A DNA stretch of 64,000 nt from Paenibacillus dauci (lineage in GTDB: Bacteria; Bacillota; Bacilli; Paenibacillales; Paenibacillaceae), in assembly GCF_000971985.1 (NCBI RefSeq), contig NZ_LAQQ01000002.1, positions 682,001 to 746,000 of the forward strand. The letters run 5' to 3'. This document shows, one piece after another, positions 1-8,314 of this stretch. A model generated the notes under the pieces. It saw only the letters and a program-made list of their open reading frames with translations, was not told where the DNA came from and searched no databases. Position 1 is the first letter of the stretch. Each line of letters starts with the position of its first letter. The translations under genes and the position numbers were made by a program.

Positions 1-101
1 CCCAAACGGCTGCTGCCGAGCAGGAACAGACCGTATCTTTTGGTGACAAAGCCAAACAAGCGAATGCTGCTATGCTGAATGTACAGCCTACAGGCGTTTA
101 A
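1..101 (+). CDS. C-terminal fragment of an unidentified protein
   Basis: The only frame open from the window edge ends at the TAA at 99-101 and gives about 32 residues, rich in Ala, Gln and Glu and ending in VQPTGV. The fragment is too short and too low in complexity to name. In Bacillus the gene before mbl is spoIIID, but nothing here looks like SpoIIID, so that identity is not claimed. A terminator at 172-200 separates it from mbl. Confidence 0.5.
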   Translation, partial: QTAAAEQEQTVSFGDKAKQANAAMLNVQPTGV

Positions 102-171
102 TTGATCTGAAAATCAACCTGCACAGCCGCTTATTCAGGCTGGTTGTACAGGTTAAATACAATAGACAAAG

Positions 172-200
172 AGCCAGGCCTTCCGAGGTCTGGCTTTTTG
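172..200 (+). terminator. Intrinsic terminator after the first, partial gene
   Basis: The arms GCCAGGCC and GGTCTGGC (one G-U pair) enclose a 6-nt loop and are followed by TTTTTGTTT. It should isolate mbl from the upstream gene. Confidence 0.75.
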
Positions 201-449
201 TTTGGTTACATGACTGTCATATTCGCCAAATAACGAACAATAGCGTTGAATACACCCCGTAAGTATGCTAATTTTAATAAAGATTGACCGTGATAAGAGT
301 TTGACGATCTGAGCATTTGGACGAAATGCGAATTCTACTATAGATAGTAACGTTCCCGGGATGCAGACAGCTGTATTGGTGAATTCGCCCAGACGGTGTG
401 GTGATAAGAGACTCTTTTACCGGAAATACAACTTTTGGAGGCTCTTGAC
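201..449 (+). other. Region upstream of mbl without a gene
   Basis: No coding potential is seen. The 10-mer GTGATAAGAG occurs twice (about 290-299 and 401-410), and AAGAG-A-CTCTT near 406-416 forms a small palindrome. Possible sigma-A elements such as TTGAAT (246-251) with TAATTT (269-274) are weak. mbl should have its own promoter here because a terminator precedes it, but I cannot place it confidently. Confidence 0.4.
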
Positions 450-1448
450 ATGTTTAGCAAGGATATCGGAATTGATCTGGGTACGGCGAACGTACTGATT
501 CATGTAAAAGGAAGAGGTGTCGTGCTCAACGAACCTTCCGTAGTAACACTTGAGACAGATACCAAGCGCGTTCTCGCGGTTGGTGAAGAAGCACGTCGTA
601 TGATTGGACGTACCCCTGAGAATATTGTGGCCATTCGTCCACTGCGTGATGGAGTTATTGCCGATTTTGAAGTGACCGAGCTAATGCTCAAATATTTTAT
701 AAACAAAGTAGGCGTGCGTAACTGGTACAGCCATCCGCGCATTCTGATTTGTGCCCCAACCAATATTACGTCCGTCGAACAAAAATCAATCCGTGAAGCT
801 GCTGAGCGCAGTGGAGCCAAAGAGGTATTTTTGGAAGCAGAGCCCAAGGCAGCCGCAATCGGCGCCGGCATGAATATCTATGAGCCAAGTGGTAACATGG
901 TTATTGATATTGGTGGCGGTACCAGTGATATTGCTGTACTGTCTCTTGGTGATATTGTAACTTCCTCTTCTCTGAAAGTAGCGGGAGACAAATTCGATGA
1001 CGCGATTATGCGCCATATCAAAAATGAATATAAATTGCTGATCGGTGAACGTACGGCAGAAGATATCAAAATTAATATTGCAACGGTACGTCCGGGTGGT
1101 ATACAGCGTGAGATGGACATTCGCGGCCGGGATATGGTGACAGGTCTGCCGAAGACCGTTACGATTACAGCAAATGAAGTACAGGCTGCTCTGTCCGATA
1201 CGATTCTCTCGATCGTAGCATCCGCCAAAGTTGTTCTGGAACAGACTCCACCGGAATTGTCTGCCGATATTATCGATCGCGGCGTTATTTTGACAGGCGG
1301 CGGTGCACTGCTGGATGGTCTGGAAGAACTGCTGTCCCAGGAGCTTCATGTTCCTGTACTCGTAGCTGAAGATCCTATGCACTGTGTAGTCAAAGGAACT
1401 GGAATTATGTTAAATAATTTGGATAAAGTCTCTAAAAAAAAGTTCTGA
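450..1448 (+). CDS. mbl: Rod-shape protein Mbl (MreB family)
   Basis: Actin-like, membrane-associated filament protein that directs cell-wall synthesis along the cylinder. The 332-aa product has the N-terminal IDLGTANVLIHVKGRG phosphate loop, the central VIDIGGGTSDIAVLS nucleotide-binding motif and a late GVILTGGGALLDGL motif, at normal family length. The ATG at 450 is preferred over the in-frame TTG at 435 because GGAGG at 437-441 lies 8 nt before it. Choosing Mbl rather than MreB rests on the neighbours: flhO and flhP follow, as in Bacillus, and no mreC/mreD is present. The gene's 3' end carries the -35 element of the sigma-D promoter for flhO. Confidence 0.93.
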   Translation: MFSKDIGIDLGTANVLIHVKGRGVVLNEPSVVTLETDTKRVLAVGEEARRMIGRTPENIVAIRPLRDGVIADFEVTELMLKYFINKVGVRNWYSHPRILICAPTNITSVEQKSIREAAERSGAKEVFLEAEPKAAAIGAGMNIYEPSGNMVIDIGGGTSDIAVLSLGDIVTSSSLKVAGDKFDDAIMRHIKNEYKLLIGERTAEDIKINIATVRPGGIQREMDIRGRDMVTGLPKTVTITANEVQAALSDTILSIVASAKVVLEQTPPELSADIIDRGVILTGGGALLDGLEELLSQELHVPVLVAEDPMHCVVKGTGIMLNNLDKVSKKKF

Positions 1449-1460
1449 CCAAGCCGATAT
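1433..1460 (+). promoter_or_regulatory. Sigma-D (flagellar) promoter for flhO-flhP
   Basis: TAAA at 1433-1436, a 16-nt spacer and GCCGATAT at 1453-1460 match the Bacillus sigma-D consensus at all 12 positions. The -35 lies inside the last codons of mbl. B. subtilis flhO-flhP is known to be sigma-D dependent. Confidence 0.8.
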
Positions 1461-1545
1461 AAAACATATAATGCATAAATGACGGTGTTTTTATCCATAG
1501 AGTTAGACTTTGGCTAGATTCAGAACGTGAGAGGAGTATCCGGAA

Positions 1546-2427
1546 ATGTTAAGAGGTCTTTATACTGCTGCTTCTGGTATGATTACTCAACAGCGTCGCC
1601 ATGATACGGTGACTCAGAATATCGCAAATATCAATACCCCCGGCTACAAACAGGTAGAAAGCATAGAGCGATCTTTCCCGGAAATGCTGATTTCCTTGAC
1701 CGACGGGGACCAGGGCGCAACGAATCGTAACATTGGCCGTCTAAATACAGGCGTGCTGGCCGAAGAGAGTATCTCCATGAACGTACAGGGTGATGTTCGC
1801 CAGACCAATTCACTGGACGACTTTGCTCTGGTATCGGAGATTAATCTGGCAGATCCGGCCACCGGACAAAATATTCCTTTCGATGCTTCCGGTAAATATG
1901 TAGCAGACAATGGTACAGTAACCTATCGTCCACAGGCGTTCTTTGCAGTTACCGGCAAGGACGGCGAGACAGGCTACACGCGTGACGGTAACTTCCAACT
2001 GAACGGCGCAGGCAATCTGCTCACTTCTACAGGCAATCAGGTGTTGGGAGCCAATGGTAACCCGGTTACACTACAGGGTTCCATGGAAGACTACAATGTG
2101 GATTCCCGCGGTGTTATTACAGCGAGAGACACAGGCGGTGAAGTAGGACGTATCGGTATTACAGTCGTTACACAGCCGGGTCAGATGTCCCGCAGCGGAG
2201 ATGGATTGTTCCGTATTGCTAATGCCAATACAGCAGGAGCAAGAGCGCTCGAAGCAGGCGACAATGTGGAATTGCGTCAAGGTTATCTGGAAGGTTCCAC
2301 AGTAGATGCGGCAGCTTCCATGGTAGATCTGACTGCAGCAATGCGCGCTTATGAAGCCAACCAAAAAGTAGTACAATTCTACGACAAGAGTCTTGAGAAA
2401 ACCGTCAACGAAATCGGACGTGTATAA
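1546..2427 (+). CDS. flhO: Flagellar hook-basal body protein FlhO (FlgF/FlgG family)
   Basis: Predicted distal-rod or hook-type structural subunit, exported through the flagellar type III apparatus. The 293-aa product has the family's N-terminal helix signature (MLRGLYTAASGM, then NIANINTPGYKQ) and the C-terminal helix signature (YLEGSTVDAAASMVDLTAAM). The ATG at 1546 follows a GAGAGGAG ribosome site. flhP follows 36 nt later, giving the mbl-flhO-flhP order of Bacillus. Transcription is probably from the sigma-D site at 1433-1460 together with read-through from mbl. Confidence 0.9.
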   Translation: MLRGLYTAASGMITQQRRHDTVTQNIANINTPGYKQVESIERSFPEMLISLTDGDQGATNRNIGRLNTGVLAEESISMNVQGDVRQTNSLDDFALVSEINLADPATGQNIPFDASGKYVADNGTVTYRPQAFFAVTGKDGETGYTRDGNFQLNGAGNLLTSTGNQVLGANGNPVTLQGSMEDYNVDSRGVITARDTGGEVGRIGITVVTQPGQMSRSGDGLFRIANANTAGARALEAGDNVELRQGYLEGSTVDAAASMVDLTAAMRAYEANQKVVQFYDKSLEKTVNEIGRV

Positions 2428-2463
2428 TAGAGCAAAACAGATGGCAAGCAAAGGAGGCAAATA

Positions 2464-3321
2464 ATGAATAACTCCATGATCAGCGCAATGGTGGCAATGA
2501 GCGGTATCCAGCAAAAGTTGGGTGTAGTATCGGATAATATCGCAAATGCCGATACAGTAGGCTACAAAGGCAAGCAGGCGACGTTTGAGGATGTATTTAC
2601 TACAGTCAAACAGCAGCCGGGTGCTGCCTCACAGCTGCCGGGTCGTGTGACCGCTCCGGGTTATAATGTTGGATTCGGTGCCCGTATGGGTGACGTAACC
2701 ATGGATATGACCCAGGGTGCGCTGAAGAATACCCAGAATCCGACAGACCTGGCTATCCAGGGAGACGGTATGTTTGCAGTAAGCGTAGACGGACAACAGG
2801 GCTGGACACGTGAAGGATCATTTCATTATGTTCCTGTAGCCAATGATCCCAAAAGTGCTTATATGGCAACAGAGCAGGGATATCTGCTGCTGGGAGACAA
2901 TGGACAGCCGGTAAAAGTACCTGCCAAAACCCAGATTGATATCGATGCCAAAGGGGTTATCCGTTCTACTGACGGTACAGGCAAAGTGACTGTTGTAGGT
3001 AGTCGTACCGTTGATCCTGCAACCGGCAAAGAGACAATTAAACCACAACGTATTCAGGTTGACCGGATTACCCATCCCGAAGGTTTGCAACAGATGGATG
3101 GCAACTTGTTCGTATTGCCTGCCAACCAGAATCGTGCCAGTGTAATCGGCCCGATGTCTGCAGCTACCGAAGTTCGTCAGGGCTTTCTGGAAGCATCCAA
3201 TGTGGATTTGAGTACAGAAATGACTGAAATGATGACAGTACAGCGCGCTTATCAGCTGGCAGCGCGTGCCCTTTCGTCCAGTGACCAAATGATGAACCTG
3301 ACCAATACGCTCCGTGGCTAG
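2464..3321 (+). CDS. flhP: Flagellar hook-basal body protein FlhP (FlgG family)
   Basis: Second rod/hook-family subunit, 285 aa. The N-terminus has the rod signature (VVSDNIANADTVGYKGKQ) and the C-terminus the matching helix (GFLEASNVDLSTEMTEMM, ending LTNTLRG). It is paralogous to flhO and probably stacks with it in the distal rod. An AAAGGAGG site precedes the ATG. Its last 8 nt overlap the next gene, suggesting coupled translation. Confidence 0.9.
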   Translation: MNNSMISAMVAMSGIQQKLGVVSDNIANADTVGYKGKQATFEDVFTTVKQQPGAASQLPGRVTAPGYNVGFGARMGDVTMDMTQGALKNTQNPTDLAIQGDGMFAVSVDGQQGWTREGSFHYVPVANDPKSAYMATEQGYLLLGDNGQPVKVPAKTQIDIDAKGVIRSTDGTGKVTVVGSRTVDPATGKETIKPQRIQVDRITHPEGLQQMDGNLFVLPANQNRASVIGPMSAATEVRQGFLEASNVDLSTEMTEMMTVQRAYQLAARALSSSDQMMNLTNTLRG

Positions 3322-3613
3322 TCGTCGCTCCGCTATTCAGGAAGCAGCTAAGACTCAAAAAGCAGCTCCAAACAAGAAGCTAACCCGAAGACCGGCTGCT
3401 CCTGAACCAAAAGAACGGGAGAAGAAGCCAGCCCCTTCTTCCCGTTCAGCGGGAACCCAGACTATGCGTGTTATGCTGACAATTGTCGGCTTTGTTGTAG
3501 CGATCCTGCTGGGCATGATCGTAGGCTATGCTGTTCTGGGGCATAAAAGTATTGCGGATATATTGTATCCGGAGACCTGGGCCCATATTTTCCAGCTTGT
3601 CTTTGCACCCTAA
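3314..3613 (+). CDS. Small EpuA-like single-pass membrane protein
   Basis: The 99-aa product has a basic, Pro/Ala/Lys-rich N-terminal half (about residues 1-50), one membrane segment (about 53-75, VMLTIVGFVVAILLGMIVGY) and a short conserved tail containing PETWAHIFQLV. This matches the EpuA family (PF11772), which databases often label DNA-directed RNA polymerase subunit beta, although nothing here resembles a polymerase subunit. Its function is not established. The start is a GTG at 3314 overlapping the end of flhP by 8 nt; no good separate ribosome site is seen, so coupling to flhP is likely. A terminator follows at 3640. Confidence 0.75.
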   Translation: MASRRSAIQEAAKTQKAAPNKKLTRRPAAPEPKEREKKPAPSSRSAGTQTMRVMLTIVGFVVAILLGMIVGYAVLGHKSIADILYPETWAHIFQLVFAP

Positions 3614-3639
3614 AAGAATAATCGATGTTTTACACAACC

Positions 3640-3670
3640 AACTCCTGCTTCGGCAGGAGTTTTATTTTTT
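3640..3670 (+). terminator. Intrinsic terminator of the mbl/flhO/flhP group
   Basis: AACTCCTGC-TTCG-GCAGGAGTT with a UUCG-type tetraloop, followed by TTATTTTTT. Confidence 0.9.
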
Positions 3671-3716
3671 ATGCCGAAACCGTTATAATGATGTGGATGC
3701 TTAAAATGGCTGAAAA

Positions 3717-3744
3717 TTGCTTACATATGATATGAGAGTATAAA
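3717..3744 (+). promoter_or_regulatory. Possible sigma-A promoter for fabZ
   Basis: TTGCTT (3717-3722), 16-nt spacer, TATAAA (3739-3744). It lies after the terminator and about 100 nt before fabZ. A second TATAAT at 3684-3689 lacks a matching -35. Confidence 0.4.
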
Positions 3745-3843
3745 TGGATATATCATACTGACGGCAAATGAAATATGCCCAAAGATATATTCCATTATAT
3801 GGATTGAGAATCTATAATGATGGAAAATGAGAGGAGACTGTCT

Positions 3844-4281
3844 ATGTACAATGTACAAGAAATTCAGGAAATCATTCCGCACCGCCCTCCGTTTCTGCTG
3901 GTAGATCGCCTTTTGGAACTGGAAGAAGGCAAGCGGGCTGTAGGAATCAAGAACGTTACAATCAACGAGCCTTTCTTTGTTGGTCATTTTCCGGGATATC
4001 CGGTAATGCCTGGAGTACTGATCGTTGAAGCACTGGCTCAGGTAGGTGCAGCTGCTATTCTCAAAGTAGAGGCAAATCGCAGCAAACTGGCGATGTTTGC
4101 CGGTATCGACAATGTACGCTTCCGGGGTCAGGTAGTTCCTGGAGATACACTTCGATTGGAAGTGGAGATCACCCGTATGAAGGCTTCAATTGGCAAGGGA
4201 CGTGCCGTAGCTACCGTAGACGGTAATGTAGTCGTTGAAGGCGAGATTATGTTTGCCCTCACTGCGCGGGATAATGCCTGA
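3844..4281 (+). CDS. fabZ: (3R)-hydroxyacyl-ACP dehydratase FabZ
   Basis: Dehydrates 3-hydroxyacyl-ACP to trans-2-enoyl-ACP in type II fatty acid synthesis. The 145-aa hot-dog-fold product is of normal length. The catalytic pair is visible: His48 in [11 protein letters not shown] and Glu62 in [18 protein letters not shown] is the typical N-terminal motif. The ATG at 3844 is chosen over an upstream ATG at 3817 because GAGAGGAG sits at the right distance and the family begins here. The position after flhP matches Bacillus (ywpB). Confidence 0.95.
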   Translation: MYNVQEIQEIIPHRPPFLLVDRLLELEEGKRAVGIKNVTINEPFFVGHFPGYPVMPGVLIVEALAQVGAAAILKVEANRSKLAMFAGIDNVRFRGQVVPGDTLRLEVEITRMKASIGKGRAVATVDGNVVVEGEIMFALTARDNA

Positions 4282-4348
4282 ACAGTGGAATAAATAAAAG
4301 AATATTGGATTTGGGAAAATACATTCGAGTGGAGAAAGGAAGGATATA

Positions 4349-6064
4349 ATGACAAACCTTAGTGAACAGGCACAACGCAATTTGGATCAATGGCTGAATG
4401 ATACGACAATCGATGCGAAAACCAAAGAGGAACTGCAAAGCTTAGATGGACAGGTACAGGAACTGGAAGATCGTTTTTACCGTGATCTGGAATTCGGTAC
4501 AGGTGGTCTGCGCGGCGTGATCGGAGCAGGCAGCAACCGTATGAACTCCTACACTGTAGGCAGAGCGACGCAGGGACTGGCGGAATACATTCTGTCTGTA
4601 CATAAAGGAACGGAAAAGCCTTCCGTTGTTATTGCCCATGATTCCCGTCATTTCTCTCCCGAGTTTTCTCTGGAAGCTGCACTTGTACTGGCAGGTAACG
4701 GCATCGTAACCAAGCTGTTCCCGTCACTGCGTGCAACTCCGGAATTGTCTTTTGCTGTGCGCCATCTGAACGCTACAGCAGGTATCGTCATTACAGCGAG
4801 CCACAACCCGCCGGAATATAATGGCTACAAAGTATACAATGCCAGCGGCGGCCAGCTTGTTCCGCATGAAGCAGAGCAGGTTATCAGCAACATTCGCGAG
4901 ATTGCTTCATTTGCCGAGATCAAGCGTCTTAACCGTGAAGAAGCAGAAAGTCAGGGCATGCTCGTATGGCTGGGCAGTGAAGAGGATGAAGCTTTCCTCG
5001 ATACGGTAACATCCATCAGCGTGAATCGTGAACTGCTGCAGGGTGAAGCCGGCAAAAACCTGAATATCGTCTATACACCTCTGCATGGTACAGGTTATCG
5101 TCCGGTACGTGAAGGTTTGCAGCGTCTGGGCTTTACCAATGTCTCTATTGTAGAGCAGCAGCAGGAGCCGGATGGCAACTTCAGCACAGTGAAATCTCCG
5201 AACCCGGAAGAGCGCGAAGCTTTTACCCTCGCTATTGAACTGGGTGAAAAAGTCGGCGCGGATATTCTGATTGGTACCGATCCGGATAGTGACCGTATGG
5301 GTGCAGTAGTCAAAGATCCATCCGGCAAATACTTTGTACTAACAGGTAACCAATCCGGTGCGATCATGATCCATTACTATCTGAGCCAACTGCAGGAGCA
5401 GGGCAAACTGCCTTCTAACGGTGCAGTGGTCAAAACGATCGTAACCAGTGAAATGGGTGCAGCTATTGCCGAACATTATGGTGCAACTGTCTATAACACA
5501 CTGACCGGTTTCAAATATATCGGCGAGAAAATGAACCAGTTCGAAGAAACAGGCGAGCATACTTTCCTGTTTGGCTATGAAGAAAGCTACGGCTATCTGG
5601 CGGGCAACTATGCGCGCGATAAAGATGCAGTAGTTGCAGCACTGCTGATCAGTGAAGCTGCTGCCTACTACAAACAGCAAGGCAAAACACTGTATGATGT
5701 ACTGCAGGAGTTGTATGAGCAGTTTGGATATTTCCAGGAGAGTCTGGAATCCCGCACACTCAAAGGCAAAGACGGCGTTGCCCAGATCCAGGGCATCATG
5801 GAGAGCTGGCGTACAGACAGTCCTTCCGATATCAATGGAGTTCAGGTTGCAGAAGCACTCGACTATTCCAAAGGTCTGAACGGACTGCCAAAAGAAAATG
5901 TGTTGAAGTTTATGCTGGCTGACGGCTCCTGGTTCTGCCTGCGTCCATCCGGCACAGAGCCTAAAATCAAAGTGTACTTTGCAGTACGTGGAGACTCACA
6001 GGCGGATTCCGAAGCACGCATGAATACACTCAAGCAGGCAGTAATGAGCCGCGTTGACGGATAA
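4349..6064 (+). CDS. pgcA: Alpha-phosphoglucomutase PgcA
   Basis: Interconverts glucose-6-phosphate and glucose-1-phosphate, feeding nucleotide-sugar pools for wall polymers and potentially the CDP-glucose route encoded at 43563-50633. The 571-aa product has the phosphohexomutase domains in order: TASHNPPEYNGYK active-site loop near residues 148-160, the metal loop GTDPDSDRMG near 310, the sugar-binding GYEESYGY near 410, and the phosphate-binding RPSGTEPKIK near the end. It has an AAAGGAAGG-type site before the ATG. A separate phosphomannomutase specificity cannot be excluded, but length and motifs favour PgcA. Confidence 0.9.
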   Translation: MTNLSEQAQRNLDQWLNDTTIDAKTKEELQSLDGQVQELEDRFYRDLEFGTGGLRGVIGAGSNRMNSYTVGRATQGLAEYILSVHKGTEKPSVVIAHDSRHFSPEFSLEAALVLAGNGIVTKLFPSLRATPELSFAVRHLNATAGIVITASHNPPEYNGYKVYNASGGQLVPHEAEQVISNIREIASFAEIKRLNREEAESQGMLVWLGSEEDEAFLDTVTSISVNRELLQGEAGKNLNIVYTPLHGTGYRPVREGLQRLGFTNVSIVEQQQEPDGNFSTVKSPNPEEREAFTLAIELGEKVGADILIGTDPDSDRMGAVVKDPSGKYFVLTGNQSGAIMIHYYLSQLQEQGKLPSNGAVVKTIVTSEMGAAIAEHYGATVYNTLTGFKYIGEKMNQFEETGEHTFLFGYEESYGYLAGNYARDKDAVVAALLISEAAAYYKQQGKTLYDVLQELYEQFGYFQESLESRTLKGKDGVAQIQGIMESWRTDSPSDINGVQVAEALDYSKGLNGLPKENVLKFMLADGSWFCLRPSGTEPKIKVYFAVRGDSQADSEARMNTLKQAVMSRVDG

Positions 6065-6130
6065 TAGCCGGAATTAATTGATTTTGCGTGGTATTCTTGT
6101 TTGAAATGGCATTTTTCTATGAATTTATAG

Positions 6131-6159
6131 TAGGACTTGCTTGTCGTACAGTATATAAT
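6131..6159 (+). promoter_or_regulatory. Possible promoter of the DUF5693-csaB-tagA group
   Basis: A perfect TATAAT at 6154-6159 has only a poor -35 (TAGGAC at 6131-6136, 17-nt spacer). It lies about 130 nt before the DUF5693-type gene and 18 nt before a strong hairpin. Confidence 0.35.
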
Positions 6160-6177
6160 AAAGCAGATGAATGAAGG

Positions 6178-6213
6178 GGTTCCGCTGCCAGGTCCTATCT
6201 GAGCAGCGGAACC
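6178..6213 (+). promoter_or_regulatory. Perfect 11-bp stem-loop in the leader of the csaB group
   Basis: GGTTCCGCTGC (6178-6188) and GCAGCGGAACC (6203-6213) pair perfectly across a 14-nt loop. The next bases are ATTCGTTATGTTT, not a clean U tract, so it is a poor terminator. It may end pgcA transcripts weakly or act as a leader RNA structure. Confidence 0.55.
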
Positions 6214-6286
6214 ATTCGTTATGTTTGGCCCCTGACTGTCAGCAGTACAGAGACGAATATAACGATCTTATTAAGGAGGTACTTTA

Positions 6287-8314
6287 GTGGTTCAGAAATG
6301 GCAGCGTTGGAACAACGCTTCTGCAAAATGGTTATGGATACTTGTTATTCTCGGTATGGTGGCTTCCTTGCCGATTGCCTATAATCGTATTCAGACAGAA
6401 GCAACGTCCAAAAATGTGGAATTTGTATTTAATTATCGTAATCTGATTACTATTGCGTCGTATCAGCCTCATCCCCAGGATTATATCCAACAACAATTAC
6501 AGCGGCTCAAAGATGCAGGGGTTGGGTCTGCAGCTGTATACCAGAGCAGTTTGAGTGAACTGCAAACCTCACAACGAATTCATGTGTATAGTTCTGCGGA
6601 TGTGGCTAATTTCCAAAATCAGGTGATTCCACTCAACGAAAATTTTACATATGTCCAGTTCACCAGCGAAGAGAACGCGCAGATGTTGAAGCCTGTTCTT
6701 GAGCGCGTGTTCGGTTCATTGGGTATTTCGGTTTCTCCATGGTCGTATCAGAAACTGCCGGGTGTAGTCATTCAAGCATCGCCGGATGATGCAGGTCTCA
6801 AGCCGCTTGATCCGGATCCGGTCACAATGAAAACATTGCATGATATGGGCTTCCAGATTGTACCGCGTCTGAATGATGCTTTGCCGTACAGCCAGGCAAT
6901 GCTGAGCGGACTGCTGGATCAGTTTACCGCTTATGGCGTGAAGACTATTCTGTTCGATGGTAGTTCCGTTACAGGTTTTAATGATGATATTGAGAAAAAG
7001 AGCATTACTGCATTTGCGCAATTGCTTAAGGAACATCATATCGCGATTGCAGCGATAGAGAACCTCAAAGCTCCTCAGGATGGATTTAGCAAATTGGCAT
7101 ATTTAAATGACTACAATGTAGTGCGTCTGTACTCGCTTAGCGAGGGAGATTCCCAGCTGGATCCGATTACAGTAGCTGACCGTTTTGTTCTGGCCAGTAA
7201 AGACCGTAATATCCGCATGATGTATCTGAATCTGGCAGTATCGCGTGATACAACCAAAGCCAAGATGACAGATTCGATTGATAATGTAATTAACAGTCTC
7301 CAGGGTGGAGGCAATGCCATACATGATATTCAGAAAAATGGATTCACGATTGGTCCTGCAGTTGCGCGTGATGTCCATACGTTTGCCATGGAGCGCTACG
7401 TCAAGCTGCTTGTACTGATTGGAGCTATCGCAGCTATTTCGCTGCTGGTGTACTACTTTGTACGTCGTTTGACGCTGATTGCTTTTGTACTGGGATTGAT
7501 TGGTAGTGCCGGTTTGATCCTGATTCACAAAGCACTTCTGCTCGAGCAGGGAATTGCCTTGCTGGCAGCGATCAGTATTCCTACTATTGCGATGATCTAT
7601 GCCGTACGTAAAGTAGACCGCATGTATGAATCAAGACAGACTTTATCTACAGGCAAGCGTGTGATCCAGGCAGTAGTATTATTCATTATTACTTCTCTGT
7701 GGTCATTGACCGGAGCCTTGTTCATTATTGGGCTGCTCGATGATATCACCTATCAGCTGGTTATTAATCAATTCCGTGGTGTCAGTCTGCTGCATTTTGC
7801 ACCGATTGCACTGACAGCCATCTATATTGCTTTTTATCGTGGTAAAGAAGGATTTGGCTTTGCCGGCCTTCGTAAACTGCTGAAATCACCAGTCACGCTG
7901 ACATGGATCATCGTACTGGGAGTGGTGTTTGTAGTAGGTCGTTATTATCTGGAGCGTACAGGTAATGCCGGAACCGTATCCCCACTGGAAATGCAGTTCC
8001 GTAATGCACTGGAAGGACTGTTCAATGTTCGTCCACGTAACAAGGAATTCCTGATGGCACATCCACTGTTTATTGCTGGTGTGTTTATCGCAGCCAAGTA
8101 TCGTCATGCCATTTACATTCTGATCATTGCTTCGATCGGTCAGCTGTCGATGGTAGACACATTTGCCCATATTCATTCACCGGTACTGATTTCCCTGTCC
8201 CGTGGTCTGCTGGGAATGGGTCTTGGACTGGTTCTGGGACTCGTGGCAATCGTTATCTGGCAAATCATTGAAAGGTGTTGGGAAAAATGGCTTCCGTCTC
8301 TGTTCAAATCGTAA
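6287..8314 (+). CDS. Multi-spanning membrane protein of the DUF5693 type
   Basis: The 675-aa product has one N-terminal membrane segment (about 15-32), a soluble part of about 330 residues, probably extracytoplasmic, and then a cluster of hydrophobic helices from about residue 365 to 660. Its placement before csaB with overlapping reading frames matches the DUF5693 proteins of Paenibacillus-type genomes. Biochemical function is unknown; from context I infer a role in wall-polymer or S-layer assembly, perhaps transfer or membrane handling of the polymer. Translation starts at GTG 6287 behind AAGGAGG. The 3' end overlaps csaB by 28 nt. Confidence 0.75.
   Translation: MVQKWQRWNNASAKWLWILVILGMVASLPIAYNRIQTEATSKNVEFVFNYRNLITIASYQPHPQDYIQQQLQRLKDAGVGSAAVYQSSLSELQTSQRIHVYSSADVANFQNQVIPLNENFTYVQFTSEENAQMLKPVLERVFGSLGISVSPWSYQKLPGVVIQASPDDAGLKPLDPDPVTMKTLHDMGFQIVPRLNDALPYSQAMLSGLLDQFTAYGVKTILFDGSSVTGFNDDIEKKSITAFAQLLKEHHIAIAAIENLKAPQDGFSKLAYLNDYNVVRLYSLSEGDSQLDPITVADRFVLASKDRNIRMMYLNLAVSRDTTKAKMTDSIDNVINSLQGGGNAIHDIQKNGFTIGPAVARDVHTFAMERYVKLLVLIGAIAAISLLVYYFVRRLTLIAFVLGLIGSAGLILIHKALLLEQGIALLAAISIPTIAMIYAVRKVDRMYESRQTLSTGKRVIQAVVLFIITSLWSLTGALFIIGLLDDITYQLVINQFRGVSLLHFAPIALTAIYIAFYRGKEGFGFAGLRKLLKSPVTLTWIIVLGVVFVVGRYYLERTGNAGTVSPLEMQFRNALEGLFNVRPRNKEFLMAHPLFIAGVFIAAKYRHAIYILIIASIGQLSMVDTFAHIHSPVLISLSRGLLGMGLGLVLGLVAIVIWQIIERCWEKWLPSLFKS

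Noticed and set aside
3314-3613. RNA polymerase beta subunit
   Set aside because: A likely database label for this family, but the product is a 99-aa single-pass membrane protein without polymerase motifs.
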